A stretch of 46,580 nt of DNA from Betaproteobacteria bacterium (GCA_009377585.1 WHTS01000041.1:1-46580), one strand, 5' to 3'; counted from the first letter of the stretch, positions 26,202 to 35,358 are shown. Notes: generated by a model not told the origin, from the letters alone. Translations and numbers: made by a program.

Positions 26202-27170
26202 ATGAGGATGGCTGTTCGTAAAGTAATAACGCTGGCTTACGCCGCGTTGGCGCTCGGCGGTCCAGCGTTCGCGCAGGGGTTTCCGACAAAGCCGATCCGG
26301 CTGGTCGTGCCGCTTGCTCCCGGTGGAGGCGGCGATCTCGTCTCGCGCATGATCGCGCAGAAGATTTCGGAGCCCTTGGGCCAGCCGGTCGTGGTCGACA
26401 ATCGGCCGGGAGGTTCGACCATCATCGGTACGGAGCTTGTCGCGCGCTCCGCACCCGACGGCTATACGCTGGTCATGGCTACGAGCAGCCATGGCATCAA
26501 TCCGAGCCTGTACAAGTTGCCGTTCGATCCGGTGAAGGATTTCAGCGGCATCGCATTCATCGCGACTTCCCCAATGATGCTCACGGTCCATCCGAGCGTG
26601 CCGGTGAAGACGGTCAAGGAACTCGTTGCATTCGCAAAACGTAACCCGGGCAAGCTCAATTACGGCTCGAGCGGCATTGCCAGCATCGTCCATCTCGCCG
26701 CCGAGCTCCTCAGCGTAACCGCCGGCATCAATATGGTGCACATTCCATACAAGGGTACCGGACCGGCGCTGAACGATCTCATCGCCGGCCAGATCGACCT
26801 GATGTTCGCGAGCCCTATACCGACCATTCCGCACGTGAAGAGCGGAAGACTGCGCGCCGTCGCGATGGCGAGCCAGCAGCGGCTTCCCGCCATGCCCGAT
26901 CTCCCCACGGTTGCCGAGTCGGGTTTTCCCGGCTTCCAGGCCGCGAGCTACTACATCGTCCTCGGACCGGCGAACATCCCGGCGGGTGTGGTCAATCGCT
27001 TGAGCGCCCACATCATAAAGGCGACCCAGGCTCCCGACATCCGCAACCGCTTGATCACCGAAGGCGGAGAGGTCGTGGGCGGCGGCCCGGCGCAGGCGAT
27101 GGCGCACATCGAAAGCGAGATCGCCCGTTGGAAGAAAGTGGTCGATGCTGCGCACATCAAGGCCGAATGA
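26202..27170 (+). CDS. Bug/TctC-family TTT substrate-binding protein
   Basis: The 322-residue periplasmic protein begins after GGAGGAG with signal peptide VITLAYAALALGGPAFA, then FPTKPIRLVVPLAPGGGGDLVSRMI, VVVDNRPGGSTIIG, APDGYTLVMATS, LNYGSSGIASIVHLAAELL, HIPYKGTGPALNDLIAG and LPTVAESGFPGFQ. All expected blocks are present, so it should fold normally. It sits between the SucCD-like ligase and the fused selenoprotein, mirroring the Bug-UGSC order at 6.8-8.3 kb; this conserved neighbourhood is the best clue that it delivers the selenoprotein's substrate. Confidence 0.92.
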   Translation: MRMAVRKVITLAYAALALGGPAFAQGFPTKPIRLVVPLAPGGGGDLVSRMIAQKISEPLGQPVVVDNRPGGSTIIGTELVARSAPDGYTLVMATSSHGINPSLYKLPFDPVKDFSGIAFIATSPMMLTVHPSVPVKTVKELVAFAKRNPGKLNYGSSGIASIVHLAAELLSVTAGINMVHIPYKGTGPALNDLIAGQIDLMFASPIPTIPHVKSGRLRAVAMASQQRLPAMPDLPTVAESGFPGFQAASYYIVLGPANIPAGVVNRLSAHIIKATQAPDIRNRLITEGGEVVGGGPAQAMAHIESEIARWKKVVDAAHIKAE

Positions 27171-27297
27171 ACTCGCATTATTGAGGTGACACATCGACGA
27201 GCCGTACCCAACGCCGGCCCAACCGAAGAATGGAGCAGGGAGACGCGTAGCGTCCCGGGCGCCGCGTGGTCCATAACTACCATCGAGGACATACACC

Positions 27298-29022
27298 ATG
27301 GCTGAGCAATACCCGACGTATGAAGTGGTATGGCCGCTCGGCAAATCGCACTGGGACAAGCGCGATTTGAATCCGGGCCTGGACGATCTCAACGGCAAGA
27401 TCATAGGCGAGGTCTGGGACCGCGTGTTTCGCGGCGAGGAGATCTTCCCGGCCATCCGCGAAGCGATGAAGAAGAAGTTTCCGCGCGTGCGCTTCATCGA
27501 GTACGACAAGTTCGGAGACACGCACGGAGTGAGCCAGAAGCAGGTCCTCGCGGATCTGCCGCGGGTCCTTCGCGAGCACCAAGTAGACGCTGTCATATCA
27601 GGGGTGGGCGCTTGAGGCGCCTGCACGCCCGCCGTGTTGCGGGCGAGTGCAGCAGTCGAACGCGCCGGCTATCCCACGGTTTCCATCGTCTCCACCGGCT
27701 TCCTCAAGCAGGCGGAAGTCGTCGCGCGCGGCCTGGGCATGGGCGATTTGAAGATCGCCCATTACCCTGGCACGCCGATGGTCGATGGCAGCGAGGAGCT
27801 CAAGCGCAAGATCGAGGAGCAGCTTCTACCGAAGATCGTGGAGGGACTTACTTCGACTCGTCACGGCGAGCGCAAAGCCGATGCGGCCGAACCCCTGCCG
27901 CGCGATATCGTGTTTCGCGGCGATCTCGAGGAGGTGAATGATCATTACTACCAAGCCGGTTGGACCGATGGCCTCCCCATTGTTCCGCCGACCATCGGAC
28001 GCATCGAGCGGTTCCTACGCTATACCGATCGCGCGCCCGACGAGGTGATAGGCGTCTGCCCGCCAGACAATCGCGAAGCGACGATCTGGAACATCGCCGT
28101 GACCGGCGTAATGGCCGGATGCCGCCCGGAGTACATGCCGTTGCTGATCGCCATCGTGGAAGCGGTCACGCAGCCTGAATTTCGGCTCCAGGACGCGGGC
28201 TCGACGCCCGGATGGGAACCGGTCGTCACCGTGAACGGACCGATCGCGAAGCAGCTGGATTTCAACAGCGGCGCGAGCGTGAGTCGCATCGGCCGGCGTG
28301 CGAACTCGAGCGTGGGGCGTTTCCTGCGGCTCGTCCTGCGCAACATGGCCGGTTTCCGCTTCGCGCCGCACGCCGGCGACAAAGGCAGCATAGGCCAGAA
28401 CTTCTTCATCGCGCTCGCGGAGAACGAGGATGCGTGCCGCGAGATAGGCTGGTCCCCCTACTCGGTCGATCGCGGCTTCGCGGCCGGCGACAACGTCGTC
28501 ACGGTGCAGAGCGTGGTGAACGTCAGCCCGCCTATCTATACCGGCAGCGACGATCCCCTCGAGCACGCGCGCATTCTGGCGGAGGTTCTCGGTCAGAGCT
28601 GCGGCTACTGGTCGCCGGTCGGCATGACTTACTCGAGATACGACCCGCTCATCGTCATGAGCCCGAGCATCGCGAAGGTGTTCGCGGACCACGGCTGGAG
28701 CAAGGACAAGATTCGGCAGCATCTGTACAACAACTGCTGGATCGCGGCCGACGATGCCGAGCGGTATGCCTATTACATCGGGCTCACCGGCTTCAAGATC
28801 CGCGAGCACGTCGCCAGAGGCCTGCTCCCGCCGGAGTATGCGGCGAGCGACGATCCAAAGCGCCTTGTGCGTGTCTTTCAGCGGGCTGATTCGATCGGCA
28901 TCGTCGTGGCGGGCGACGCGGGGCGCAACCAATCGAAATGCTATGCCAGCAATCACACCCAGGGCCCGCCCACAAGCCGCAGGATCGTCTTGCCTCGCAA
29001 CTGGAACCAGCTCGTGCGGTAG
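27298..29022 (+). CDS. Fused UGSC-type selenoprotein (Sec106, UGAC variant) with partner domain
   Basis: Reading ATG 27298 through TGA 27613-27615 to the stop at 29022 gives one 574-residue protein in a single phase. Residues 1-~200 are the UGSC domain: LNGKIIGEVWDRVFRGEE, then ISGVGA-U-GACTPAVLRASAAVERAGYPTVSI, where Sec106 is in a UGAC instead of UGSC motif. Residues ~205-574 match the separate 356-residue partner at 8299: GWTDGLPIVPPTIGRIERFL, VMAGCRPEYMPLLIAIVEAV, VTVNGPIA, GRFLRLVLRNMAGF and ALAENEDACREIGWSPYSVDRGFAAGD. A SECIS-like hairpin follows the TGA. It lies between two Bug genes. Split annotation at the TGA would give a spurious 105-residue ORF and a headless downstream ORF. Cytoplasmic, no signal peptide. 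Reaction unknown. Confidence 0.9.
27621..27652 (+). promoter_or_regulatory. SECIS-like hairpin for fused selenoprotein
   Basis: CTGCAC-GCCCGC (27621-27632) pairs with GCGGGC (27639-27644) and, after a two-base GA bulge, GTGCAG (27647-27652): twelve Watson-Crick pairs. The six-base loop CGTGTT starts 17 nt after the TGA and has G as its second base. Lower stem, 3'-side bulge, GC-rich upper stem and a GUG in the loop match the arrangement at 8062-8093 despite different sequence. Confidence 0.87.
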
Positions 29023-29074
29023 CGGCTGCCACACGCGCAGGAAGGCTTCGACAACGTAAGGAGGAGGTTTAGAG

Positions 29075-30049
29075 ATGGTCATTCAGAGCAGCACGCGTCT
29101 TATGCTGGCCGCCGCGCTTGTGGCACCCGCGCTCGCGGGCGCGCAGGCTTACCCTAACAGGCCGATCCAGTTCATCGTCCCATTCGCAGCGGCCGGGGCG
29201 GGGGACATCTTCGCGCGCACGGTCGCGCAGAAACTCACGGCCGCCCTGGGGCAGCAGGTCGTGGTGGTGAATCGCCCTGGCGCGAACGGAATCATCGGCA
29301 CCGAGCAGGTCGCGAAGGCGGCACCGGACGGCTACACGCTCCTCATGGCGACGACGGCGACACTGGCGATCAACCCGAGTCTGTACGAGAAGCTGCCGTA
29401 CGACAGCCCGAAGGACTTTGCACCAGTCACGCAAGGCACGCTCTACCAGTACATTCTCATCGTCCATCCATCCGTGCCGGCGCGCTCCGTCGCCGAGCTC
29501 GTAAAGCTCGCCAAGGCGAAACCAGGGCAGCTGCAGTACGGCTCATCCGGCATTGGGGGCTCGAATCATCTCGCCGGCGAGATGTTCAAGAGCGCCGCGA
29601 AGGTGGATATCGTGCATGTCCCGTTCAAAGGCAGCGCTCCCGCCCTCGCCGCCACGATTGCCGGACAAGTTTCCATGATGTTCGACACCATTGTGACCAC
29701 GGTGCCGCGGCTGGAGGCAGGCAAGGTCCGCGCGCTTGCCGTGACGGGCGAAAAGCGCGCACCGCAGGCGCCCGACATCCCGACGTTGATCGAATTGGGT
29801 TACAAGAACTACAAGGTTACCGCGTGGCAGGCCATCGCAGCACCCGCGGGAACGCCTCGACCGATCATCCAGCGCTTGTATAAAGAGAGCGCACAGGCGC
29901 TCAAGATGCCGGACGTGGTCGAGCGCCTCGGTACGCAGGGGGGCAACGAGATCGTCGCGAGTACGCCCGAGGAATTCGCGCAGGTGATACGCGAAGAGAT
30001 TGCGTTCTACGCGAGAGTTATCAAGGATGCAAAGATCCGCGTCGAGTAA
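29075..30049 (+). CDS. Bug/TctC-family TTT substrate-binding protein
   Basis: The 324-residue periplasmic protein has AAGGAGGAGG upstream, a signal peptide (TRLMLAAALVAPALAGA), and YPNRPIQFIVPFAAAGAGDIFARTVAQ, VVVNRPGANGIIG, APDGYTLLMATT, LQYGSSGIGGSNHLAGEMF, HVPFKGSAPALAATIAG and IPTLIELGYKNYK. The usual DN of the VVVDNRPG block reads VN, a small deviation. It follows the fused selenoprotein by 52 bases and is likely in the same operon, so the selenoprotein is bracketed by two Bug genes that may serve different ligands. Confidence 0.92.
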   Translation: MVIQSSTRLMLAAALVAPALAGAQAYPNRPIQFIVPFAAAGAGDIFARTVAQKLTAALGQQVVVVNRPGANGIIGTEQVAKAAPDGYTLLMATTATLAINPSLYEKLPYDSPKDFAPVTQGTLYQYILIVHPSVPARSVAELVKLAKAKPGQLQYGSSGIGGSNHLAGEMFKSAAKVDIVHVPFKGSAPALAATIAGQVSMMFDTIVTTVPRLEAGKVRALAVTGEKRAPQAPDIPTLIELGYKNYKVTAWQAIAAPAGTPRPIIQRLYKESAQALKMPDVVERLGTQGGNEIVASTPEEFAQVIREEIAFYARVIKDAKIRVE

Positions 30050-30227
30050 GGAAGAAACACCGCCCGCACATTGTCACTGCCGGGTACCCATATGCAAATC
30101 TAAGCTGCGCTAGAAGATCGCGAGATTGACGCACTCCATTTTGGCTTAGGCCGAGCCGAAATCAAAGGATTTAGCCCGCTGCTGTGCTCGTAATGCTAAT
30201 GGTGACAATAATGGGATTCGGGGGCTA

Positions 30228-31595
30228 ATGATGGACACAGAAGTCGTACGTATGGTCTCTTCGAGCGGGATACTGGGCTACGGGTTTCCGGACAGCTCGC
30301 TCAAGGCGGGACTTGAGCGTAACCCGCACATGATCGGTGTTGACGGCGGCAGCTCGGATCCGGGACCGCATTACCTTGGCTCCGGCAAGACGTTCACGAA
30401 TCGCATCGCGATCAAGCGCGACATGTCGCTCATGCTGCGTGGTGCGGTTGAGAACAAGATTCCGATGATGATCGGCACTTGCGGCGGTGCCGGCGGCGCG
30501 CCACATCTGAAAACGTGTGTCGATATCTTGCGCGAGATAGCGCGCGAGCATGATCTGCATTTCAAGCTCGCGATCATTCACTCCGAACAGGACAAGGGCT
30601 GGCTCAAGAAGAAGCTGCGTCAAGGACGCATCCATCCGCTTGGAATGGCCGCACCTCTCACCGAAGTGGTGATCGACCGCACCGAGCGCGTCGTCGGCAT
30701 GATGGGCCCGGAGCCGCACATGCGAGCGCTCGCGGCCGGCGCCCAAGTGATCCTGGCCGGGCGGGGGACGGACCCGGCGCCGTGGGCCGCGCTAGCCATG
30801 CACCACGGCATCCCGCCGGCCCAGGCGTGGTTCGCAGGCAAGATGCTCGAGTGCGCGTGCAACGCGGCGCTCCCGAAGAAGCACGACTGCCTGATTGCGT
30901 CGGTTTCCAAGGACTACGTCGAAGTCGAGCCGCTGAATCCGGAACTGCGCTGCACACCTCTCTCCGTTGCAGTTCAGGCGCTCCACGAGAACGCGAGCCC
31001 GATCGTCCATACCGAGCCGGGCGGCGTGCTCGACACCAGTGCGTGCACGATCGCTGCGTATACAGATCGCGCCGTCCGTGTCTCGGGCATGCAATGGAGG
31101 CCGAAACCTTACTCGATCAAGCTCGAGGGCGCGCAGAGTGTCGGCTACAGCGCGATCACGTTCGCCGGCACGCGCGATCCTGGCCTGATCTCGCAACTCG
31201 ACGACTTTACGCAAAACCTGCGCGAAGCCGTAGCTATTAAGGCGGCTGCCATCGATGTCCCGTGCGATCAATACCAGCTCGTGCTGAGGCTTTACGGAAG
31301 GAACGGTGTCATGGGAGAGTGGGAACCCGTGGAACACCCTACAACGCACGAGATCGGCATCCTCGGGGAGGTCGTTGCGAAGACGCAGGACATCGCGAAC
31401 GCGGTTCTGTCGCTCACGCGCGTGACGTTGTTGCACAGCGATTTCCCGGGCCGCCTTTGCAAAGAAGGAAACATGGCCTTTCCCTTCTCGCCCTCGGATA
31501 TCGAGCGCGGACCCGTGTACGAGTTTTCGCTGCGCCACGTCGTCGAGCCCGACGATCCACTGGAAATGTTCCCGATCGAATACGAGGACATCTGA
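30228..31595 (+). CDS. AtuA/DUF1446-family protein
   Basis: The 455-residue cytoplasmic protein shows the DUF1446 (acyclic terpene utilisation AtuA) pattern: ILGYGFPDSSLKAGLERNPHMIGVDGGSSDPGPHYLGSG at the N-terminus, GTCGGAGGAPHLKTCVDIL, AGAQVILAGRGTDPAPWAALAMHHG and the late AAYTDRAVRVSGMQWRPKPYSIKLEGAQ block. AtuA is required for citronellol/geranyl degradation in Pseudomonas, but most relatives in Bug-rich clusters have no known reaction. ATG 30228 or 30231 are both possible; no strong ribosome-binding site is visible. The stop overlaps the DUF4387 start (TGATG), the typical pair. The 178 bp upstream hold no gene. Confidence 0.88.
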   Translation: MMDTEVVRMVSSSGILGYGFPDSSLKAGLERNPHMIGVDGGSSDPGPHYLGSGKTFTNRIAIKRDMSLMLRGAVENKIPMMIGTCGGAGGAPHLKTCVDILREIAREHDLHFKLAIIHSEQDKGWLKKKLRQGRIHPLGMAAPLTEVVIDRTERVVGMMGPEPHMRALAAGAQVILAGRGTDPAPWAALAMHHGIPPAQAWFAGKMLECACNAALPKKHDCLIASVSKDYVEVEPLNPELRCTPLSVAVQALHENASPIVHTEPGGVLDTSACTIAAYTDRAVRVSGMQWRPKPYSIKLEGAQSVGYSAITFAGTRDPGLISQLDDFTQNLREAVAIKAAAIDVPCDQYQLVLRLYGRNGVMGEWEPVEHPTTHEIGILGEVVAKTQDIANAVLSLTRVTLLHSDFPGRLCKEGNMAFPFSPSDIERGPVYEFSLRHVVEPDDPLEMFPIEYEDI

Positions 31596-31906
31596 TGCCG
31601 AAGCTCAAAGAGATCGCCAAGGCGTGCAAAAGCAAGAACGCGGGCCCGTACGAGCTTACGCTGGACATCATGTTCGAAGACCAGGAGACGTTCGATAAGG
31701 TCCGAAAGACGGGCGCCATTTCACCCGAGCGCATCGCAAAACTCTACAACGTACCTGTGGATTCAGTCGTCTTCACGGAGTTTCCGCCGGCGTACGCCTA
31801 CAAGGCCACGATCGAGCGCCGTGTGCCCTCTGGCTCCGTCGGCGATACCGACGTCTACGGGGCGCAGCAGCATGCGCCTCTTCTCGATATCGACGTGCCC
31901 ATCTAG
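31595..31906 (+). CDS. DUF4387-family small protein
   Basis: The 103-residue protein (MPKLKEIAKACKSKNAGPYE..., with LDIMFEDQETFDKVRKTG and VVFTEFPPAYAYKATIERR) matches DUF4387, which regularly follows AtuA/DUF1446 and may be its small subunit. Its start overlaps the AtuA stop by one base, so the two are translationally coupled and likely made in equal amounts. It has no signal peptide and no cysteine pair. Family function is unknown. Confidence 0.85.
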   Translation: MPKLKEIAKACKSKNAGPYELTLDIMFEDQETFDKVRKTGAISPERIAKLYNVPVDSVVFTEFPPAYAYKATIERRVPSGSVGDTDVYGAQQHAPLLDIDVPI

Positions 31907-31957
31907 GGCTAGGTCACACCAGCCGTGGGATTTACAACGACCCAAGGAGGACTCGGA

Positions 31958-32929
31958 TTGAAATTCTCATATCTGGCTTTGATCCCGCCGACGATCCTAT
32001 TCGGCGCGAACGCGGGAGCTCAGACGGGTAGTGCTTACCCCGTAAAATCAATCCGTATGGTCGTGGCATACCCTCCAGGTGGTACCGTGGACTTGCTTGC
32101 ACGGGCCGTTGGACAACAGCTGTCCCGACGATGGAAACAACCCGTGCTGGTGGACAATCGACCAGGCGGGGGTGCCAATATCGGAACCGAGTTTGCGGCA
32201 AGGGCGCCGGCCGATGGATACACCATATTCATGTCCACTGTCGCGAATGTCATCAACATATCGCTATATCGAAAACTGAACTATGACTTCCGGCGCGACT
32301 TCATCCATGTCACTCATCTAGCGACCGTGCCAGGGATTTTGGTCGTGCATCCAAGCCTGCCGGTGAAGGATGTCAAGGGGCTGATCGCGCTCGCAAAAGC
32401 GCGGCCGAACGAACTGCGGCATGGCTCCTCGGGAACAGGCAGCCCACATCACCTGGCAGGCGCCCTCTTCAAATCAATGGCGGGAGTGGAGATGGTCCAT
32501 GTTCCCTACAAAGGCGCATCGCCTGCCATCAATGACATCCTCGGGGGACACATCGAGGTTCTTTTCGGTGCATTTGTCTCGACCGTTCCGCACGTAAAGA
32601 CGAGCCGCCTACGAGCCTTGGGCGTTACGAGCATCAAGCGCGTGCCCGTCGCTCCGGACCTGCCCACGCTGGATGAGCAGGGCCTCAGCGGATTCGAGAC
32701 AGCTTCATGGTTTGGTGTTGCTCTGCCGGCCGGCACGCCGAAGGATATCGCTGCCAAGTTGCACAGGGAGCTCATGCAGATCATTTCTCTTCCAGAAGTG
32801 CGTGATCCGTTTATAGCGCAGGGCGCCGAATGGATCGGAAGCACTCCCGAGGAGTTCGCAGCGTTCATCGAGGCGCAGATCGCAAAATGGGCAAAGGCCG
32901 TGAAGGCTTCGGGTGCGACGGCCGGGTGA
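31958..32929 (+). CDS. Bug/TctC-family TTT substrate-binding protein with TTG start
   Basis: A strong AAGGAGG (31944-31950) lies seven bases before TTG 31958, giving 323 residues with signal peptide LKFSYLALIPPTILFGANAGA. An upstream ATG at 31925 lacks such a site and would bury it. Motifs: YPVKSIRMVVAYPPGGTVDLLARAVGQ, VLVDNRPGGGANIG, ADGYTIFMST, LRHGSSGTGSPHHLAGALF, HVPYKGASPAINDILGG and LPTLDEQGLSGFETASWFG. It follows DUF4387 by 51 bases and closes the plus-strand run; the ligand is unknown. Confidence 0.9.
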   Translation: MKFSYLALIPPTILFGANAGAQTGSAYPVKSIRMVVAYPPGGTVDLLARAVGQQLSRRWKQPVLVDNRPGGGANIGTEFAARAPADGYTIFMSTVANVINISLYRKLNYDFRRDFIHVTHLATVPGILVVHPSLPVKDVKGLIALAKARPNELRHGSSGTGSPHHLAGALFKSMAGVEMVHVPYKGASPAINDILGGHIEVLFGAFVSTVPHVKTSRLRALGVTSIKRVPVAPDLPTLDEQGLSGFETASWFGVALPAGTPKDIAAKLHRELMQIISLPEVRDPFIAQGAEWIGSTPEEFAAFIEAQIAKWAKAVKASGATAG

Positions 32930-33102
32930 GGTGGTCAATGTAGCGCACACTCCTCCTGGTGATCCCCGCAACACTGTCAGCTTTGCGCTGCTAATTCTAG
33001 GTTTTCGGCGCTACTCGAGCATATTGGTCGCGTTGCACGACGTTGGTTCTTCGTCGTGCCTATTCGTGGCAATCCGGAAACCAGAGCGTTGATCGACCGT
33101 AA

Positions 33103-33181
33103 ATTGAGAATCCAGTAGCCACTCCCCAGTAAGGCCGGAGCTTTCCTGTCTTGATAACTTGATAATTGGCGGATTCTCAAT
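33103..33181. repeat. 11-bp inverted repeat flanking 57 bp
   Basis: ATTGAGAATCC (33103-33113) and GGATTCTCAAT (33171-33181) are perfect inverted copies. The enclosed segment has a tandem TTGATAA pair. The layout resembles a tiny non-autonomous element or a recombination site, but no target duplication was identified. Confidence 0.45.
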
Positions 33182-33328
33182 AGGGCTGCGGCACCCCCAG
33201 CTCCTTTTTTTCGCACTCGTAGCGCGAGGACTGCGGCGTCACCCACACGCTTGGGTGCCTTTATTCAGCCGGCGCGACGCAATCCCTACGAAAGACCGCA
33301 CAGCGCCTTTCCGCTAATGGTCTAATCG

Positions 33329-33343
33329 GTTGGTGAGACCAAC
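33329..33343. promoter_or_regulatory. FadR/PdhR-like operator candidate
   Basis: GTTGGT-GAG-ACCAAC is a perfect palindrome with the TGGTN3ACCA core known for FadR-subfamily GntR regulators such as PdhR and LldR. The genes it once served are truncated (fragments at 33376 and 33522), so it may be a relic, or be read by the GntR proteins at 2147 or 35432. Confidence 0.4.
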
Positions 33344-33375
33344 TGCCTAGACGAGATCATCCGCGGCGGCGGATA

Positions 33376-33498
33376 TCAGGCGAACGCCACGTCGACGGAT
33401 GTCGTGACCGTACAGAAGCGCTTGAGCGATCCGATGGAATTCGCGTGCTCTTCCGTCGAGTGCGCGGTGCAGCAGTCCTCGAGCACGATACGAAGGTA
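33376..33498 (-). pseudogene. Isochorismatase-like cysteine hydrolase, C-terminal fragment
   Basis: The minus strand reads about 40 residues, LRIVLEDCCTAHSTEEHANS then IGSLKRFCTVTTSVDVAFA and a stop. This is the typical C-terminus of isochorismatase-family hydrolases (V-x-EDACAAHS-type block, with LxxFxxVxT). The catalytic D-K-C residues lie in the missing N-terminal ~150 residues. The upstream side is cut at about 33498, close to the truncated mmgE/prpD fragment, so one rearrangement may have damaged both. Confidence 0.5.
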
Positions 33499-33521
33499 AG
33501 TACGGCGTCTATGCTACCCAT

Positions 33522-34217
33522 ATGGCCGATTTGTACAAGGCCTGTGACCTTTCGCTGGCCACCGCGCACTTGGGTAGTGTATGGGAGACCATGCGCGTAG
33601 CCATCAAGCCAATGCCGGCATGCCACCTCGTGCATGCATGTGCCGATGCCGCTGCCATTCTGGCGAAGCAGCATGAGCTAAGGCCTCAGGAGATAGAGTC
33701 GATCCGCGCACTGGTACCGCCGGACGCGTTGTTCGTGGTGTGTGAGCCAGTGGCCAAGCGCCGTCGACCGGAGAGCAGCTATGCAGCACAATTCAGCGTT
33801 CAGTTCGCCGTCGCGGCGAGCATCATTCGCCAACGTTTTGGCTTCCGTGAACTGGAAGAGGATGTTTACACCGATCCAGCTATTCTCTCGCTCGCGGACA
33901 AAGTGGATTACGAGGCCGATGTGAAGTCCGGCCACCCAGTGCACTTCTCGGGAGAAGTTGTCATAAGGATGAAGGACGGCCGCGAACTCGCGCACCGCGA
34001 GCAGATAAATCGCGGTTGCGCAGACCGCCCGCTATCTACTGAGGACGTTATCAAGAAGTTCATGGACAATGCGACCCTTGTGCTCCCGGAATCGCGCGCG
34101 GAGCAAGTTCGCGATCGGATTCTCGCGCTGGAAGGCATGAAGGACCTGCGGCTCCTTCATGCTCTGCTTACTGGGTCAAGCAAGCAAGCGAAGGAAGCTT
34201 TCGTTGCAACCGCATGA
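33522..34217 (+). pseudogene. MmgE/PrpD-family protein, N-terminally truncated
   Basis: The 231 residues correspond to the C-terminal half of MmgE/PrpD: LATAHLGSVWETMRVAIKPMPACHLVHACADAAAIL aligns with the intact copy at 15552 (KPYPICHLIHAAADSALIL), followed by SSYAAQFSVQFAVAASIIRQRFGF and NRGCADRPLSTEDVIKKFMDNATLVL. The N-terminal ~240 residues with the D-D-T-H catalytic block are absent, and the 5' neighbour is an unrelated hydrolase fragment on the other strand. The remaining frame is intact over 230 codons, so truncation is recent, but a functional enzyme is not expected. Confidence 0.82.
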
Positions 34218-34375
34218 ACTGGCTGACCGTTCTAGAATTTCGCGAGCTTTCTGAGACAGAGGATCTGACCGATACATCGGAGAGGTTGCCGCAGAAGAGG
34301 AAAGGGCGGGCAGACTGAAATTCGAGCATCAGGCCGAGTCCCACAATTCAAACGTCGTGCGCGGTAAACTGAGGC

Positions 34376-35248
34376 ATGTTTTCGGTGTCGCCACTGCTGA
34401 CGTTTCTCCGCATGGCCGTCTCGGGCTGGGTGCACCGCCATCAGTTGATCGTTATCGAGTTCCTGCAGGCCCGATAATCGGATGCTGAAGAAGCGGCTGC
34501 GTGACAAACGCATCCGATTCACCGATGAGGAGCGAGCGCTACTCGCGCGGAAGGCGAAGGCGGTTGGGCGCAAAAGCCCGCTGGGGCTCGACACGAGCAT
34601 ATCTCCTGACACTTTAATGCGGTGGCACCGCCGGTTGGTGGCCGAGAAGTGGAACTTCAACAAGCGGCGAAGTCCAGGGCGGCCTGGAATCATGCGCGAG
34701 ATCGGACAGTTGATCGTTCGGATGGCACACGAGAATCCCACGTGGGGCTATACGCGGATTCAAGGTGCGCTGGTCAACCTGAACCACCCGATGATTGCGC
34801 TCCTCGTGGAAGAAGTGCGCCATGTACTCCGCGATCGCCCGACGCAAGGACGCCTGCCCGACGAATATCATTTCTCGCCAGGCATTCTTCCTTGATCGAG
34901 CGAACGGTGCATGTCACCGGCATCACCAGGCGACCGGATGAGGCATGGATGCTTCTTCAGATTGGGCGTAACTTGGTCGACGAGCAGGATGGCGGGCTCG
35001 CCGGCAAGAAGTACCTCATCATCGATCGGGATACGAAGTACTCACAACGATTCCGGGTGTTCTCGGAGGAGGGCGGCACGAAGCTGATCCGGTTACCGCC
35101 ACTGTCTCCGCATTTGAATGCGTACGCGGAGCGGGCTGAGGAATCGATTGATCCGCAAAAAGCCCGCGATTGCTGCGGACGGTGCGGCCATCCATCGTCG
35201 GACACGGCTCGGCGGAATGCTCATTACTATAACCGCATTGCTGCCTGA
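34376..35248 (+). mobile_element. Degenerate integrase-core (rve) transposase remnant
   Basis: Pieces of one transposase lie in three frames. Start: LTFLRMAVSGWVHRHQLIVIEFLQ (34376-34475). Then a frame at 34482-34895 with KRLRDKRIRFTDEERALLARKAKAVGR, SPDTLMRWHRRLVAEKWNF, MREIGQLIVRMAHENPTWGYTRIQGAL. Then, after an internal loss, ERTVHVTGITRRPDEAWMLLQIGRNL, YLIIDRDTKYSQRFRVF and RLPPLSPHLNAYAER (second acidic residue region). The end (ESIDPQKARDC...HYYNRIAA) is scrambled. Frameshifts and a deletion in the DDE core make it inactive. No clear terminal inverted repeats were found at its edges. Confidence 0.75.
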
Positions 35249-35358
35249 AGTCTGAGGTCTATTTTCTGCTGCTCGATTCGAGTAAGCGCCTCGGCGGCGG
35301 AGATGATAGGAATGCGCTGGTGTTGCTTTAGATTCAGCAGATCAGTGCGAGTACACAT
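35227..35358 (-). pseudogene. Possible PIN-domain toxin C-terminal fragment
   Basis: The minus-strand frame reads TDLLNLKQHQRIPIISAAEA then LTRIEQQKIDLRLQ. DLL-x-L..GIPIIxPxEAL is the usual end of PIN-family (VapC-like) toxins. The acidic catalytic residues are not present and there is no antitoxin gene, so this is at most a relic left by the nearby transposase. Confidence 0.35.

Larger units (their letters stand above)
32930..33375. other. 446-bp noncoding stretch with inverted repeats
   Basis: No convincing gene is seen. It contains a hairpin GCACGACG/CGTCGTGC (33035-33042 with 33052-33059), an 11-bp inverted repeat ATTGAGAATCC/GGATTCTCAAT (33103-33113 and 33171-33181), a short hairpin CACCCA/TGGGTG (33240-33257) and an operator-like GTTGGT-GAG-ACCAAC (33329-33343). 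One hairpin could end transcription of the Bug gene. The rest may be remnants of a small mobile element. Confidence 0.5.

Noticed and set aside
27220-27297. GACGC-GTA-GCGTC hairpin before the fused selenoprotein
   Set aside because: Short stem without a T-run or conserved riboswitch features; not called as terminator or regulator.
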